A stretch of DNA of 64,000 nt from Cristatella mucedo (Eukaryota > Bryozoa > Phylactolaemata > Cristatellidae). Under the pieces are notes generated by a model, which made no database searches, was not told the origin of the DNA, and worked only from the letters and a program-made list of their open reading frames with translations. The stretch lies in NCBI GenBank assembly GCA_009760855.2, contig WPIO01000245.1:142380-206379 (forward strand), read 5' to 3'. This document shows positions 1 through 11,696 of this stretch, piece after piece. Both the position numbers and the translations under genes were made by a program. Within the stretch, counting starts at the first letter, position 1; each line of letters opens with the position of its first letter.

Positions 1-1734
1 TATGAAATCTCCATCTTCTGAATAAGCAGCATGGTATATCCTCCAATCACGACCTTCTGTTGCTCCGAAGCATAGTAATAGTATTTCTACAGGCAATTGC
101 AGTTAATAACCTGTGACAGGCTAAATTCATTTAAGAATAATAATAACAAAAAATAAGGCACTTATTAATGTGCCAACAGATAACTCAATCTTTTACTAGG
201 CGCATTACACTTAGACCCACTTACCATATTACTTAGAGCTATCAATTGGTTCTATCTTTAGCTATTACCATGGTATTATTGCAGTCTCAATTTAGCAACT
301 TTAGCTCCAAACCGCAGACAGAAGTAGTACCTATACATGCACTAAACATAACAGAGGATACATTTTGTTGTGAAAATTGATATTTTCAGTCAGTTTTTCT
401 GAACTGATGGATAAGCTTGCTTGTTGCAAGCAGCATACAAGTTTAGTTTATACTCTTTCTTCTTTTAAACACGGTTAAAATGTGTTGTGTTTGGCATTGT
501 ATTGAAAGTAAGCATGCAAAATAGGACTAACCATAGTCGAACCAAAATTATCCGCTCAACCATTTTTACACTGGGCTAAGTACGATTAAGGTTAAAAACC
601 ACAGCAACTTTATGGCTCCGTCAGCAATATAATTTGCAAGGCTGGAGTAGAAGTAAAATTTCATAGATAATAAAACCACAATCGATACATTTCAATTCTT
701 TACGAAGCATATTTTCTGATGATGACATGTTAATTTCCTTGCAATTTGTCACCAAGAAACTCCAAGATTTGCAAAGCTACTAAGCAGAAAAAACTTGTAA
801 TTTTCTTTTAAAAATGTTTTGTTCCTCCAGATAATTATGTAAGTATTTTCAAATTTTTCATGCAAATCTCCCTCAAAGTTTTTTTTATTCCAATAGGTTC
901 GACAAAAGTCACCGAAGTAGAAATTTCAAATCATACGATATCTTTTCTAACTCAGAGTAAACCGAATTCATCTATTTGGAGCAGTTAAGGCTTAAAGGAA
1001 TCGGTTATTGAAGCCAGCGGAGGTAATTTCTGCTTGATAATTTGAAAAGCATAATTTCAGCAATAAGAAAGAGAGATTTCAAACATTTTAATGACACCTG
1101 CACTTACCACTATTTCCATTATCACTGGTTCAACGGAGGAAATCAACCTACTAATGTCCAATGTTCCACTTTAATCTTTAAATCAAGTCAAGCTATATTC
1201 AGCGATATGGAGCTATCAAGACGTTAACGACGAGCTTACTGACGACCTTTAGGGCAACATTCATTTCCAAAGTTTCCACGTGTTTAATCAAATGCCTTAA
1301 ATGGCCTAAAGGAGTAATTCAGCCGTTTAAATTTCGTGCACGTGAATCTTTAGAAATGATAAGTTAGATTATTAATTATATAACTAATTTATATACTTAG
1401 CTAACATTCTAATATTTTTCTCAATGTTCTGCTAAACATTATTTTATGATACAATTGAAATCTCTCCCATCTGTCATACAATCGTTCCTTTTAATAAGAA
1501 ATTAGTAATCTACTTTAAATAGCCGAACGTTCGTTTTAGTCCTGGAATGTCTGTATTTTCTAATATTTTATTTGCTGTTGCATCTCTCTTTGTAACCCTA
1601 CAAAACCACGAAGACGATTATATGTTATGCGAGAGAGTTTTATACAGATCACTCACGCTCCAAGCAGTTTTTGGTACAAATCTGTTAGTGAACTGACGTC
1701 ATCTCAGAAAATAAATCGAAAGTATGAAGTTAAC
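1..1734. other. Stretch without a recognisable gene
   Basis: AT-rich non-repetitive DNA. A good acceptor (pyrimidine tract ending in AG at about 955) and a donor at about 1024 bracket a short interval, but all three frames contain stops, so it is not a coding exon. A 61-codon open frame ending at 1227 has a Cys-x8-Trp spacing that faintly recalls an Ig B/C strand pair. It lacks the second half of a domain and ends in a stop, so I do not call it. Confidence 0.5.
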
Positions 1735-2106
1735 TGGAGTCAGGAGAGCGGTTGATGTAGTGAGTTGCAAGATAGTAGAAGGTGAGGACGGCTGTAAGTG
1801 GTGTGTCGCAGTCGGCAGCATAAGGGTTGCTGTCGTTGTGCAAGAATTGTGGAAGCGGATTACACAGTCTAGGACCTGCGGTGCAAAACCTTCCGTCCCC
1901 AACGGTCTTTAAGCAGAGGAAAGGAACAGCTAATATGCTGTCCATAAAGGACCAAAGGGCACGAGGAGGCTGAAGCTGGTGCGTCAGTTCAGCTGGTCAT
2001 TAAGGAGCCAAGCCGTGTCAGGAGGCATGGGGCAGCTTGAAAATGTAAGAGCTCTGTGTCCGTTGATCAACCTGCAGTACCTGAGCTTTTCAGCACAAAA
2101 GACACC
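1735..2106 (-). mobile_element. Family B LINE fragment (ORF2 C-terminus)
   Basis: Minus-strand translation matches the C-terminal region of family B ORF2: a segment like 'VPFLRLKTVGD', then 'GPRLWNSLPQFLRND', followed by a Tyr/Leu-rich end. The upstream part (1946-2106) aligns with the 'ARHGLAPSYLAELLHQF' region but is frameshifted. The 3' UTR and the (ATTAC)n end are missing, so both ends are truncated. It is old and non-functional. Confidence 0.75.
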
Positions 2107-2590
2107 TAGTTACTCTCTAGGAGGTTTTAACTAGCCTTACATTCATATGCGTCGCCAGCTGAAGGGGTATTATAACCAAGGACGGGAAGAGGGACACCAT
2201 TCCTTGCAATTAGTTAAACGCTGAAGTTGTTAATTTTGTTGAAGATTTAACAGCGGTTAAACAGAACTGCTACTTATAGGGTACCGCTAATGTCTTTCTG
2301 AACTAGACGACTTTGCTGTCCTAATCCATGATTAAGCTGCAGTGAAACCTTCGCCATACGCTCCTTACTTAGGTGTCTTCTTCTTCAACAGACTACATTT
2401 TGGAGGCGTCACTGAAAAGACTGCGTTCACAGCTAACTATCCCTTAGGATCAGCATCATACATTAAATCACCTCTACCAAGGTGGATTAAATAAACACTT
2501 AACTGGATACCTAGTTTATCTGCTAGATTGTAGTAACTTTAATCTAGCAGGGTTACCAAAAAGCCACCAGGCAACTGCTGCACGCAATAG
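2107..2590. other. No recognisable feature
   Basis: Unique-looking sequence between a LINE fragment and a SINE. I saw no open frame above chance, no RNA gene and no clear repeat. Confidence 0.4.
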
Positions 2591-2740
2591 ATAATTCATT
2601 TGTAAAGCGTCCTAAAATAAAATAGCTTCTTTAATGGCACCGTACATACGCCAAGGAGTTCGAGCTCATTACCAGAGTCATAACGGACATTTATTGTGAC
2701 CTTGATTGAGGCGAGCTCCTTAACCACCGGCAAAACAAAA
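2591..2740 (-). repeat. tRNA-derived SINE, old copy 1
   Basis: Read on the minus strand, it starts with an A-box-like segment ('tggttaaggagctcgcctc'), has a B-box-like segment ('gagctcgaactcc'), then 'ggcgtatgtacggtgcc', and ends with a decayed version of the family A LINE tail ('gacgctttacaaatgaatta'). It aligns with the better preserved copy at 58968-59105 but carries extra bases between the boxes. The call rests on shared layout and tail. Confidence 0.5.
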
Positions 2741-3285
2741 CCTAGTACAAAGTAACAATAATAATAATACATTTGTAAGGTGCGATGCTAGTTTTACATA
2801 ATACATAATGCAAAAAGGTTAGTTACAAATTCTTTGATATTCGAAAAGTTATCTCCTCTGAAATTAAATTTTCAGCTATAAGATAATTGATTGATACAGA
2901 ACAAAATTCTTAAGCTGACCCATGTTTGTAATCCTATCTACTTTTTGCATTTTCCTTTTATTACTAACCTACAGCTTAAAGCCTTTTATTCGTGAAGGAT
3001 GCTGTGAAAATAAACGCTTGTCATAATACCTTGGAAAAAGCTAACGATGAGAATTAAGAAGTATTTGAAAAGGTAACATGCAGAGAGAAAGTTGAACGGG
3101 TATCTCGTAAAGTTGTGTTGAAGCTTTAACTCTATACTTTAGACGAAGAAATTACAGTGTAACCTACCAAATAACATCCAAGCATTTCAAAATAATTTAT
3201 GAGATTCGGATCCATCCTTTATATATAAATCTTGAACAATCATGGCAATGCACTTATGGATGCACGGTAGATGCATTTTTTCTAG
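2741..3285. other. No recognisable feature
   Basis: AT-rich sequence with a short CAATAATAATAAT run at about 2754. I saw no convincing gene or repeat. Confidence 0.4.
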
Positions 3286-3325
3286 CTGCTTCACAATTAC
3301 AACGCTGCTCAAATTACTCACAAAG
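3286..3325 (+). CDS. Possible 40-nt mini-exon upstream of the TM exon
   Basis: The acceptor is a pyrimidine tract ending in AG at 3284-3285 ('gcattttttctag'). The donor is 'CAAAG/gtaagc', with GT at 3326. Read from phase 0, the exon is open for 13 codons and ends with one extra base (phase 1). That matches the two-base start of the TM exon at 4073. Both splice signals are good, but a 40-nt interval can arise by chance and the peptide is not recognisable. Confidence 0.25.
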
Positions 3326-3399
3326 GTAAGCAACTATTTTGCCTAATTCTTTCCCTGGTATAGTTTACAGTCTCGGCTCCTACAAAAGAGTCTCTAGAC

Positions 3400-3540
3400 C
3401 AGTGGTTCTCATCCTTCTTAATACCGCCACCTTTTAGTACAGTTTCTCATGCTGTGGTGACTCCCTACCATTAAAGTAGTGTTCAAAATGTGGACATGCT
3501 ACCCCCAAAGGGGTCACAACCCATTGGTTGAGAACTGCTG
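3400..3540 (+). mobile_element. hAT-Charlie-like MITE
   Basis: The element starts CAGTGGTTCTCAT and ends TTGAGAACTGCTG. These are imperfect terminal inverted repeats (10 of 13 match) of the CAGTGGTTCTCAA type known from hAT-Charlie elements. The interior also resembles small non-autonomous Charlie elements, with a 'tgtggtgactccc' block and 'ggggtcacaaccca' near the end. The 8-bp flanks, ctctagac and cttttcac, are only a partial match. There is no transposase, so it is non-autonomous and decayed. Confidence 0.6.
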
Positions 3541-4072
3541 CTTTTCACGAAATACTTACCTGGCAGAAAACGAACACTAAGGCAGAGTAAGTGCCAGCAG
3601 TATAAGAAACCTAAAACTGCTTGTCCATCGTTTCGAATGCAATTAACATTCACTATCGAGCGAGCCACTGTAGAGTCAATCGTCTCTTACATGAACTGAA
3701 GACTGCCTAATTTGAGTTATGTATTGCATCAGCTTAGCTACAATCTCAGCAGCCAAAGCAGGTACACAGACGTACGCTGCTGATGTATCGAGTAGAGCCA
3801 CCAGCGATGTCGTGTCCTGAAGGAAATATATTCCTTTTAAATGCCTAATTTATTTTTTCATTGAACTCCAATAATTCAAACACTTAACTAGCGTTTCATA
3901 TATCAGGCTGCTTTCATATTTTGTTCATCATGACAAATCTGCTACCATTTTTACTTTTTCTAAGCGATTCACGAAATTTTAAAATACTTCAAATAATCAA
4001 TTTGATTGAGTAGCAGAGTATTAAACCTTTGAGCTAGTTTTGCTTGAGATATGATCGTACACATAATTGTAG
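3541..4072. other. Inferred intron or intergenic sequence
   Basis: No supported gene. A minus-strand interval ending at a good donor (GT reading leftward at about 3561) was noticed; see the rejected list. Confidence 0.35.
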
Positions 4073-4157
4073 GGGACTCGTTGGCTTTCATTATAACTCC
4101 TGTCACAGCTGGAATGTTTGCGTTATTATTGGGACTTATGGTGAAACGAGTCACAAG
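4073..4157 (+). CDS. Candidate transmembrane exon of a type I receptor
   Basis: This 85-nt open interval lies between an acceptor AG at 4071-4072 and a strong donor 'ACAAG/gtacgtat' at 4158. It starts with two bases of a split codon (phase 1 entry) and ends with two (phase 2 exit). The 27 full codons give Asp-Ser, then about 19 mostly hydrophobic residues ('LAFIITPVTAG', 'MFALLLGLM'), then a basic stop-transfer VKRVT and a split Arg. That is the shape of a single-pass membrane exon. Phase 1 entry is usual for exons following Ig-like domains. The phase 2 exit exactly fits the tail exons at 16170 and 16873. The acceptor's pyrimidine tract is weak, which is the main doubt. The intron to the next exon would be about 12 kb, filled by LINEs. 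Confidence 0.45.
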
Positions 4158-4364
4158 GTACGTATTTGTCTGATTATTAGCAGTTTGTATCAAATGTCAA
4201 AAGAAGCGAAATGTTATCATTTGGCTTAGGTCGCGGAAATTAAGTTAGCATGTAAACATAGATTTGCTACGACACCCTTCTTTATCATTTCCAGCAGCCC
4301 TGATGTGTAAGTTAGTTACTACTCACTACCTCAAGTGTAAGTGATCTCCTGATTGTGCTTTGTT
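4158..4364. other. Inferred intron, unique part
   Basis: Nothing recognisable after the donor at 4158 until the first LINE fragment. Confidence 0.35.
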
Positions 4365-4520
4365 TACCACTTTCTCTTTGTTGGGTGAGCGGGAGCCTGT
4401 TGGATGTCAAATGCTCACGGAAATCAGCTTAGGCTGTGATCATGCTATGCATAAATCTCATGCATAGCACTCACATTGTCTTTGAGGCTTTGTGGATAGA
4501 GTTACAGACAGAGATACGTT
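4365..4520 (+). mobile_element. Family B LINE, 3' end fragment
   Basis: Contains the decayed end of ORF2 ('ctttctctttgttgggtgag') and the family B 3' UTR with 'cttaggctgtga', then 'tttgtggatagagttacaga' and 'gagatac'. It is a severely 5'-truncated plus-strand copy. Confidence 0.65.
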
Positions 4521-5409
4521 TTCGCAGAGGCTTAAGTTAAACAACCAGTATCCAGCATTAATTACAGCTCTAGTATCTTGGCACAACAAGTATGCAAAAA
4601 CTCTCGGTAAGGCATTGAAGATCGTTAGCAAAGGAGGCACTACGTTATCTAACGTGTACTGAATCATGCCTGGGTAAGCGAAGTTAGACCAAATTCACGC
4701 ACGGGTAAACATGCACAGCTCATTTGAGTAAAAAAGCAGCGGACACTTTTTGCGGCTTAACATATGCATCTCTAGCTGATACTTTAAATGATTCATAGTC
4801 GGAGCCTTTCACAACTGAAATAAGTCACTGATTTTGTGGCTTGATGTAAATTCTGACAGGTTGCCAACTATTTCAATGTAGTTTGAGGAAGAGGAGGATG
4901 GCTAACAGTAGATGATCATGTGGTGCATGAGAAGCAGGAGACAGTCATTGGATAGGTAATGCGATGCAAGTGACTATTGTGACCAGTAAGGCAGAAAGAG
5001 AATCTTGCTGCTGATTTGAGATTGTTACGCTCCAATCAACGTTATACGATTAACCAGCTATGGCATTTACAGCAGATCAAATAATTCATTTGTTTACACA
5101 ACAGCTTAATAGATTATTTTTATCGTAATTAAAGAGGACTCTCTTAATATAGACAAGATATAACCAGTCAGAACTTACGCCGACCTGGATGATGTGTTTG
5201 TTCCTAAACAAAAGTGACTCCTATATCTACAAAGACTTAACACTTAATTTGTGCTGACTAATTTAGCTGCTTTATGGATGCATATTTACCGAGCTTGAAC
5301 CACATCGCTCAGCTCAAGAGTTCTATTTGCCCTGATATATCCGTCTCAGATTTTCAGAATGCAGTATTGTGGATTTAAATCCAAAACACAGATAGCAATT
5401 ATCATAAGC
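4521..5409. other. No recognisable feature
   Basis: No gene or clear repeat could be supported; only short chance open frames. Confidence 0.35.
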
Positions 5410-6765
5410 AGGTCCCTAACGTTGATAGGAATATTGCGAGTCAACGACAGGAACGTAAACATTGCTAGACCTATCAGCCACCTTCCACACCATTGACATG
5501 CTCTTTTACTCAGACGATTGAGTACAGCCAGTGGTTTGGCACGAAAGGTACTGGCGCGGTTCAAACCATACTCAACCAATAAATTTTCATCCATATCGTC
5601 TATAAATCACGTCTCATCCCCCAGTCACCCGTGGAGTCCCTCGATTGTTCGTCCTCGGTCCATCGCCGTTCTCCATTTTCACACAACCTCTGGGAAGAGT
5701 GATTCAGGTCAATTGGGTATGCTGTCACTATTTTGCTGGCGATACTCTGGAGTAATAACTTGTCACAGGAGGGGATTCTCTGCAGTTACTGATAAAGAGA
5801 ATGCCTCCTTTGCAGATATTAGATCACACATTTCCCCATATTTACTTGAACTAAATAAAGATCCAACCGAACCAATGTTCATGTCAAACTCCAATCTTGT
5901 GGCTTGACTATATGGCTTTGCTCTTCTATTTGTTGCTGAACCATCACTATGTACTTGGAATTTAGCTGTTTTCGTCGGCAATCGCCAACATTTTGAAAGC
6001 TTTGTTAAGAAGTTTGCTTGCGCGGCTAAAAACCACGTCCAATCTCTATAAACAATTCAAAATTGTCTCCCACTGTGGCTTACAAATAATTTTAATAGCT
6101 CATTACTTGTGTCTCGGCTAGGTTATATCGATTACCTTTGGGCTACGAAACCCTATGGCAGCTACTAGGTGAGTACAGTTGGCGATGGATTTGAACGCAA
6201 GGCTAGTTTAAAAATCCCAGAGGTTTCACAATGTGTTTTTTTGGCTGCAAGAGTTTGGATGGCTGCCGGTTGATCAAAAGATAAAGAAAAAAACTTCTTT
6301 CGCAGACCCAAAAGATTTGCGACGGCTTGGCCACTTCGTAAAAAGCTAAGCTGTTGTACCTGTTTCAGTCCGCTCGTGCCCTCAGGTCTAGAATTCGCAA
6401 AAATTAAAGTTAGATACCGCTCAGAGAAAGCCATCGGCTACAGAAGCTTTAACCCGGAAGGTCTTACACTGTAAACTTACTGTGAAGATTTTTTGGAGGC
6501 AACAGCTGATCTCCGGCAGCAGACTATAACCCATCCTTTCGGCCTTTCAAAAATGGAAAGTCTTTGCAGACCACTACCTCCACTGATCTCCTTACTCAGT
6601 TGTGCTTTTCAATTTTCCTTTTAGCTTGAGATCAAGTTGGATGGCAACCCAATGCATATTAAAAGCCACCTAGGCTGTAATTGTGCCATGCGAAACTCTC
6701 TTCATTAACACGTAAATACTATTTGTGGGTTTCTGGAGTTGCAGACAACAATACGACGGATATAC
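5410..6765 (+). mobile_element. Family B LINE, old RT-to-3'-end copy
   Basis: Traces of the reverse transcriptase run from the 'RVNND' and 'AFDTIDH' region (about 5430-5500), through 'LARFKPYS' (family: LAWFKSYLSD), the equivalent of '[10 protein letters not shown]' and a GCGATACTC remnant of the YADD box (about 5740), to the 3' UTR ending at about 6760 ('ggagttgcagacaac'). Many frameshifts and an internal loss around 6450-6600 make it non-coding. It is one of the oldest B copies here. Confidence 0.7.
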
Positions 6766-6892
6766 AATAAAAAACGGAACCACTTGTTTTACCCCCCAAC
6801 GGACTTACAAGCCAAAAATAATTCAGTATTAGCTACTCTCATCTCCGACCAGCTTTTCATGTGGTATAATCTTAAACTTTGAAAAGTTTTTG

Positions 6893-7310
6893 GTGAATAC
6901 AAATAATAATGAAAATAATGATGCTTTGTATATAGTGCCCTATGAGAAATAAATCTCTTTCTATGCACTTTACATTAGCAGCAAAGGTATACTGATCGAA
7001 TGATTAGTATAAGCCTACTGAAGTAAGCAACAAGAAGTCTGGTGGAGCAGAAAGTCTTATAGATAGGCTGCAGCCAAAGAATGAAAATACCTGAAAGTAA
7101 ATAACTGAACCGTGAAGTCGAAACTTTGCTTGACTATTAGCCAGGGGGATCAGCGAATAGTGGTGTGATGAGTAAAATGTTACGCTCACGACAGGCAGCC
7201 TAGCTGTAGAGTTTTGCAACAGCTGTAAGCACCTGATTGATCACGCAGGTAGGCCAGGGAGCAGAAAGTTACAAAAGCTGAGGCAAGATTTCAGAAATCA
7301 TAAGACAATT
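6893..7310 (-). mobile_element. Family A LINE, 3' fragment with internal deletion
   Basis: It begins with the tail read backwards ('tgagaaataaatctctttct', then a degenerate gcgctttac and 'agcagcaaag'). It then jumps to the ORF2 C-terminal region ('gataggctgcagccaaagaa', then 'ctcacgacaggcagcctagc'). The block encoding the last 80 or so residues is deleted. Confidence 0.65.
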
Positions 7311-7584
7311 TTATCAGTATTTAATTTTAAAAGTTGGCTGCCATAAAGGTGCATGCTTAAATAAATAAAATAAATAAATCCTAGCTGATTAAACAACCTC
7401 TTTTTGTATAGCGAAAGAAGAGCCTTTACGGCTATCAACACCACTTACAGGGCAAGAAAGAGCCGCCCATCTCTTGAATTAAACCCACTACTTCGGGAAG
7501 AAGGTCATGAAAACAGCCGCCTTACCTGGCGTGCCAGCACGGTTCGCTTCAGCAAAACATGCTGCATGGGAGTTGAAAAGTTCG
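7311..7584. other. Unassigned, GC-richer segment
   Basis: Open on the plus strand for about 60 codons but matching neither LINE family. I could not assign it. Confidence 0.3.
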
Positions 7585-7683
7585 TTAAGCTTGCATGCTG
7601 TGAAGGATCAAAGCCGATGTCCCACTGTGTGTCATCTGCATGCGAATGAATGCATAGATTTTTCATAGCGATTATATCGAATA
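7585..7683 (-). mobile_element. Inverted family A snippet
   Basis: Minus-strand copy of the stretch around the reverse transcriptase YADD box ('ggatcaaagc', 'gtgtcatctgcatgcgaatg'). It directly abuts a plus-strand A copy that contains the same region, so it is an inverted partial duplication at the 5' junction. Confidence 0.6.
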
Positions 7684-8915
7684 AGATCATCGGAGGTACC
7701 TCTAAAATATGGGATCCCTCAGGGCTCGGTGCTAGGTCCGGTTCTATTCGCGGTTTATACTCTCCATCTTGCTGATGTGATTGCAAAGCACAATCTAGGC
7801 TTTCACTTATATGCGAATGACAAAAAAATGTACCTTTGCTTTGATGGTTCCCAGCCTTCGAGAACCTCAAATTCTCTCAACTCACTTAGTGCCTGTATTA
7901 ATGACGTCCTCACATGGATGACAGCAAATTTTCGAAAACTAAACGATGATAAAACTAACATACTAGTTATTGGCAAACCCGATGTGATTCACAAATTTGA
8001 AAGGCTGACCCTCAAAATTGGCTTTGCTAGCCTATCTCCTGTTGAATTAGCTCGAAATGTAGGTATCATGTTCCAAAGTAACCTCTCGTTAGACGACCAC
8101 ATCAGCTCCACAGTCAAATCTACCTACTTTCAGCTACATAACATTGCTAAAATTCGGGTTTGTATAGATAAGGATACCACGTCTAGGTTGGTCTATGCAT
8201 TCGTGACATCCCGTGTCGACCTCTGCAACTCACTGCTTACTGGCCTACAAGAGTGTGCAATCAGGCGATTGCAGCTGGTGCAAAACTTAGCAGCTAGGCT
8301 AGTCTGTCGTGAGCGTCGCAGCGGCCATATTACACCACTTTTCGCCAATCTGCACTGTCCAACAGTCAAGCAACATATTGTCTTCAAGGTTTTGTCGCTC
8401 ACTTTTAGGTCACTTCATTCTTTGGCTCCCGCTTATCTCTCGGATCTACTCCGTCACCAGGCTAAGCATTGTACCACCTGCTTTTCGGAATCCGACAGTC
8501 TACCAATACCTCGTAGAAACCTCAAATCCTGTGGAGACCATGCGTGTAGTTCATACGCTCCAAAAACCTGGAACTCCCTCCCGACCTGAGTCAGAACAAC
8601 CCCTGACTGGACCACATTTAAAAAATACTTAAAAACACACCGATTTAGGGGAGCATTCAGTGGGTCCCTGTGATTTGGCCTTGATGTGCTAATGCGAGCT
8701 GACACTGTGCATGCTGCCACTAACAACATTTGCATGCTGACCCTGTGCATGTCACCCCTAACCGTGTTATTCAAGTTGTTGATCAAGCATGATATTACTC
8801 ACCATTTAACTGCATTTCCCTTTGCGTCAGAGGTAAAGCACTTTGAAAGAGATTGAGTACTGTCAGCGTGCTTTATCAAGTGCATTATTATTCTTATTAT
8901 TATTTCTATCGGTGT
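7684..8915 (+). mobile_element. Family A LINE, 5'-truncated copy with long open frame
   Basis: It starts at the RT '[11 protein letters not shown]' box; bases 7729-8589 stay open for 286 codons. In the catalytic YADD box the first Asp codon is changed: 'YANDKK' replaces 'YADDTQ', so it cannot be active. The C-terminal part ends at an in-frame TGA at 8587-8589 within the PTCVRT segment. The tail has the stem-loop 'gtaaagcac...gtgctttatc' and an (ATT)-rich end at about 8885-8910. Confidence 0.85.
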
Positions 8916-9519
8916 GACTTACAAATAGCATCATATTTTAACTGATTGAGACCAAGGACTGAAGCACGAGGTACTCCTACCGTTTGTTGTCACTTGCGTG
9001 AGCTCCAGTTCTGTCACATCAAGACTCGAGATTCTCCCATTCACCATTATATAACTTATACCATTGCAGGGCACGGCTAGTATGCTCAAGCGAAATTAGA
9101 GGAATTCTAGATTGATTTACAGGATACAGAAATATTAAGCAAAAAACAGAGAAACTTCACTTAATATACATTCCTATGAAGGTTGGAATTCCGTTTAAGC
9201 CAATTATACATTGTTGAGGCATTCCACATAAGAAAAAAGTGAAACATGCATGCTACGTTGGAAGTTTCTGTGAACGAGTCTATCGATCACAACTCGTTTT
9301 AGGTTCTTTGACGTTAACGGTAGAAGGAGGACTAAGTCAAAGATGCTGAACATTTCTTAGGGTTGTGAAGCTTTCCTAATTAGTGACCTAACCCCGGCCT
9401 TTTTTAAAAGGTACAGGGACAGAGGGTATGCTACACTTAGGATATATTTGTTATGTTATTTATGAAGACAGCAGCAGAAGAATGTATCGTGTTTGTAGAA
9501 CGGTGAATTATTCGTCATT
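8916..9519. other. No recognisable feature
   Basis: No gene or repeat could be supported. Confidence 0.35.
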
Positions 9520-11696
9520 GTAGTGTAATGTAAGGTATCTCTGTCCGTAACTCCATAATGTCATAAACACTATGTGGCGGCTACACAAGAAAGTTTTGTA
9601 TAGCCCTCTTACAGACTAAGCGGCTTTTGTTAAGCATTCGGTAGTCAACAGATTTCGTCTCACTCAACAAAGAGAAAGTGGGAAGCCTTGCAGAATCAGA
9701 AAACACGTTGTCGTAGTGAGTAGTATAGAAGTAGCAAATCAGGACTGCTTGAAAGGAGAAGCCATAGTGGCAGCAAGAGATTTGTTGTCGTTGCTTAAGA
9801 ATTCTGGAAGCGAGTTCAACAGTCTATTAGAATAACAAAGCCTTTTAATTCAGCAACACGTTTAGGTTGTCCTGTGAGCAGGAGTTTGGTTTAATCGTTG
9901 TTTTGTTCCACGAAGTTATCCGACACCAAGGATTTGATGTCGGCAAGGCAAGATTTCAGTTTCTCGGTCTGCCCAGCTAATTCCTATGGTTAGAATGAAA
10001 AACGCTGCTGACTGTCTTCCGCATGAAAGTGAAATATTACCTAGCCCTTAGTCACTTTTCCGAAAGGTTAAGTATAAATGGAGAACAGCCAGGGACCGAG
10101 TACAGACCCTTGAGGGACTCACCAGGTGACCCGTATCGTATGTGAGGCCTGGCCAACACACTACACGGATTGAATACGATTAGACAAGTGCGATTTAAAC
10201 CATGCTAGTGTTTCGCCTACCAGACCGATAGTTGTTCTCAATCGTTAAAGTAGAACATCGTGATCGTTGGTGATGAAGGTAGCTGATAGATCAAGCAGAC
10301 CCATAGCTGTGACATTCCCATCATCGTTGCCACGTAGAATGTCATTTCTAACACGGAGGAGAGAAGTTTTGGTGGAGTGCTGCCTTTTGAACTCTGAATT
10401 TTTTTCGACCACTCATCTTCTTCAATACGCTCAATCAGCTCCTTAGCGTCTATTTTTTAAAGAATATTTTCAAAGATGAGAAGAAGGGAAACTAGGTGAT
10501 AGCATGCAAGGACTTATTTATCTAATCTGGGCTTTATAAGTACCAGTCTCACAATGACTGATTTGTAGGACTTAGGGACAACCCCTTTTCCCAAACAAGC
10601 ATTACAAATTACCGTTATGGCAGGGCTAAGTCTGTCTGCCAGTGATGACCAAGGAGATGACGGTATAGAATCTTCAGGAGACGAGCTCTTTTTGCTGCAC
10701 CCTATTAAGGTAACCACATCCCATATAGATACCTCGGAAAACCTTTTACGAAGGTAGTGGTTGTGATTCAGCTATCGCTTTTGTCGGTGGAGGCTTTGTG
10801 GAGGTGCGAATGAGGACAATGTTTTTATCAGTAAAGGCTAAACACTTTTCCTTTGAACACTTAATATCTGGGGAGTCAGACCTCTCAGCCTTGGCCAGTA
10901 AACGGTTAACTCTCTTATAAATCTGTTTAATGTCTGACTATCGGGAAGTCAGCTTTCGAGTGAAAAAAACCAGGCCCTACCTTTTTCAAGCTTCCGTGTG
11001 TAAGCTCGAAGGATATCTTTGAAATTGACTAGATCTGCACGAGACCTCAATTTAGTCAACCGACGTTCAAGCCCTCGCTTTACCCGACGCATTTTGTATG
11101 AGTGTTTTCGTAAATTGAAAGGAATCCCCGCGACTTTGGGCTCAGATAGAATTAACGGGGCATGTTTTTCAAGCGTACTCCTGAGTATCATGTTCACTGC
11201 ATTTGTGAGGGTGTCGAGGTTGCCGGCCGTTTTTGAATGCAGATCTAGAAAACCTGCACCACAAACAGGTTTCAAAAACTTGTCTATGTCAATGTTATGT
11301 AAGTTACGTCGCTTGACAAGTTCGACATTACCCTGTACCTACAGGGGTGCGGGAAAAGTAAACGAGACCAAACAATGATCTGAGAAGGTCAATGTGCACA
11401 CCATTAGGTCTATGGGCAGAACATACTTAGTGATCACGAGATCTAGAATATAGCAGCCGACTAGGGTGGTACGATCGATGCATTGAACCAAATCAAAATT
11501 TTCCTGACAGTCAAGAAATGAGCCGACCTGGCATTTGATAGGGTCTTCATCGTGAATATTGAAGTCTCCAGCAATCGCTAACAGCCTGCCACACACGAAT
11601 ATTTTACAGAGGAACTCTGAAAACCCATCTGTAAGCAAGTTTAGACAGCCAGAAGGAGGCCGGTGTATTGCTATAGTGAGAGGCATTGTCTTTTTG
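9520..11696 (-). mobile_element. Family B LINE, near-full-length old copy (3' part)
   Basis: Read leftward: the end of the endonuclease with GDFNIH (about 11580) and the catalytic SDH ('FSDHCLVSF', about 11360), a basic linker ('KMRRVKRGLERRL'), the RT N-terminal region ('SSPEDSIPSSPWSSLADRL', about 10650), decayed RT, then the 3' UTR and tail at 9520-9560. A large internal loss at about 9830 removes most of the C-terminal domain. Its 5' part continues at 12406-13090; another B copy interrupts it. Confidence 0.75.

Noticed and set aside
956-1023. Interval with a good acceptor (951-955) and a donor (1024) that looked like an exon
   Set aside because: All three reading frames contain a stop within the interval.
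1042-1227. 61-codon frame with a Cys and a Trp nine residues apart, reminiscent of an Ig fold
   Set aside because: No second Cys or YxC end, no donor, and the frame stops; similarity is too slight to call.
3562-3664. Minus-strand interval with a strong donor ('CCAG/gtaagtat') and a Cys-rich peptide
   Set aside because: The acceptor is weak, the interval directly abuts the MITE, and the peptide has no recognisable domain.
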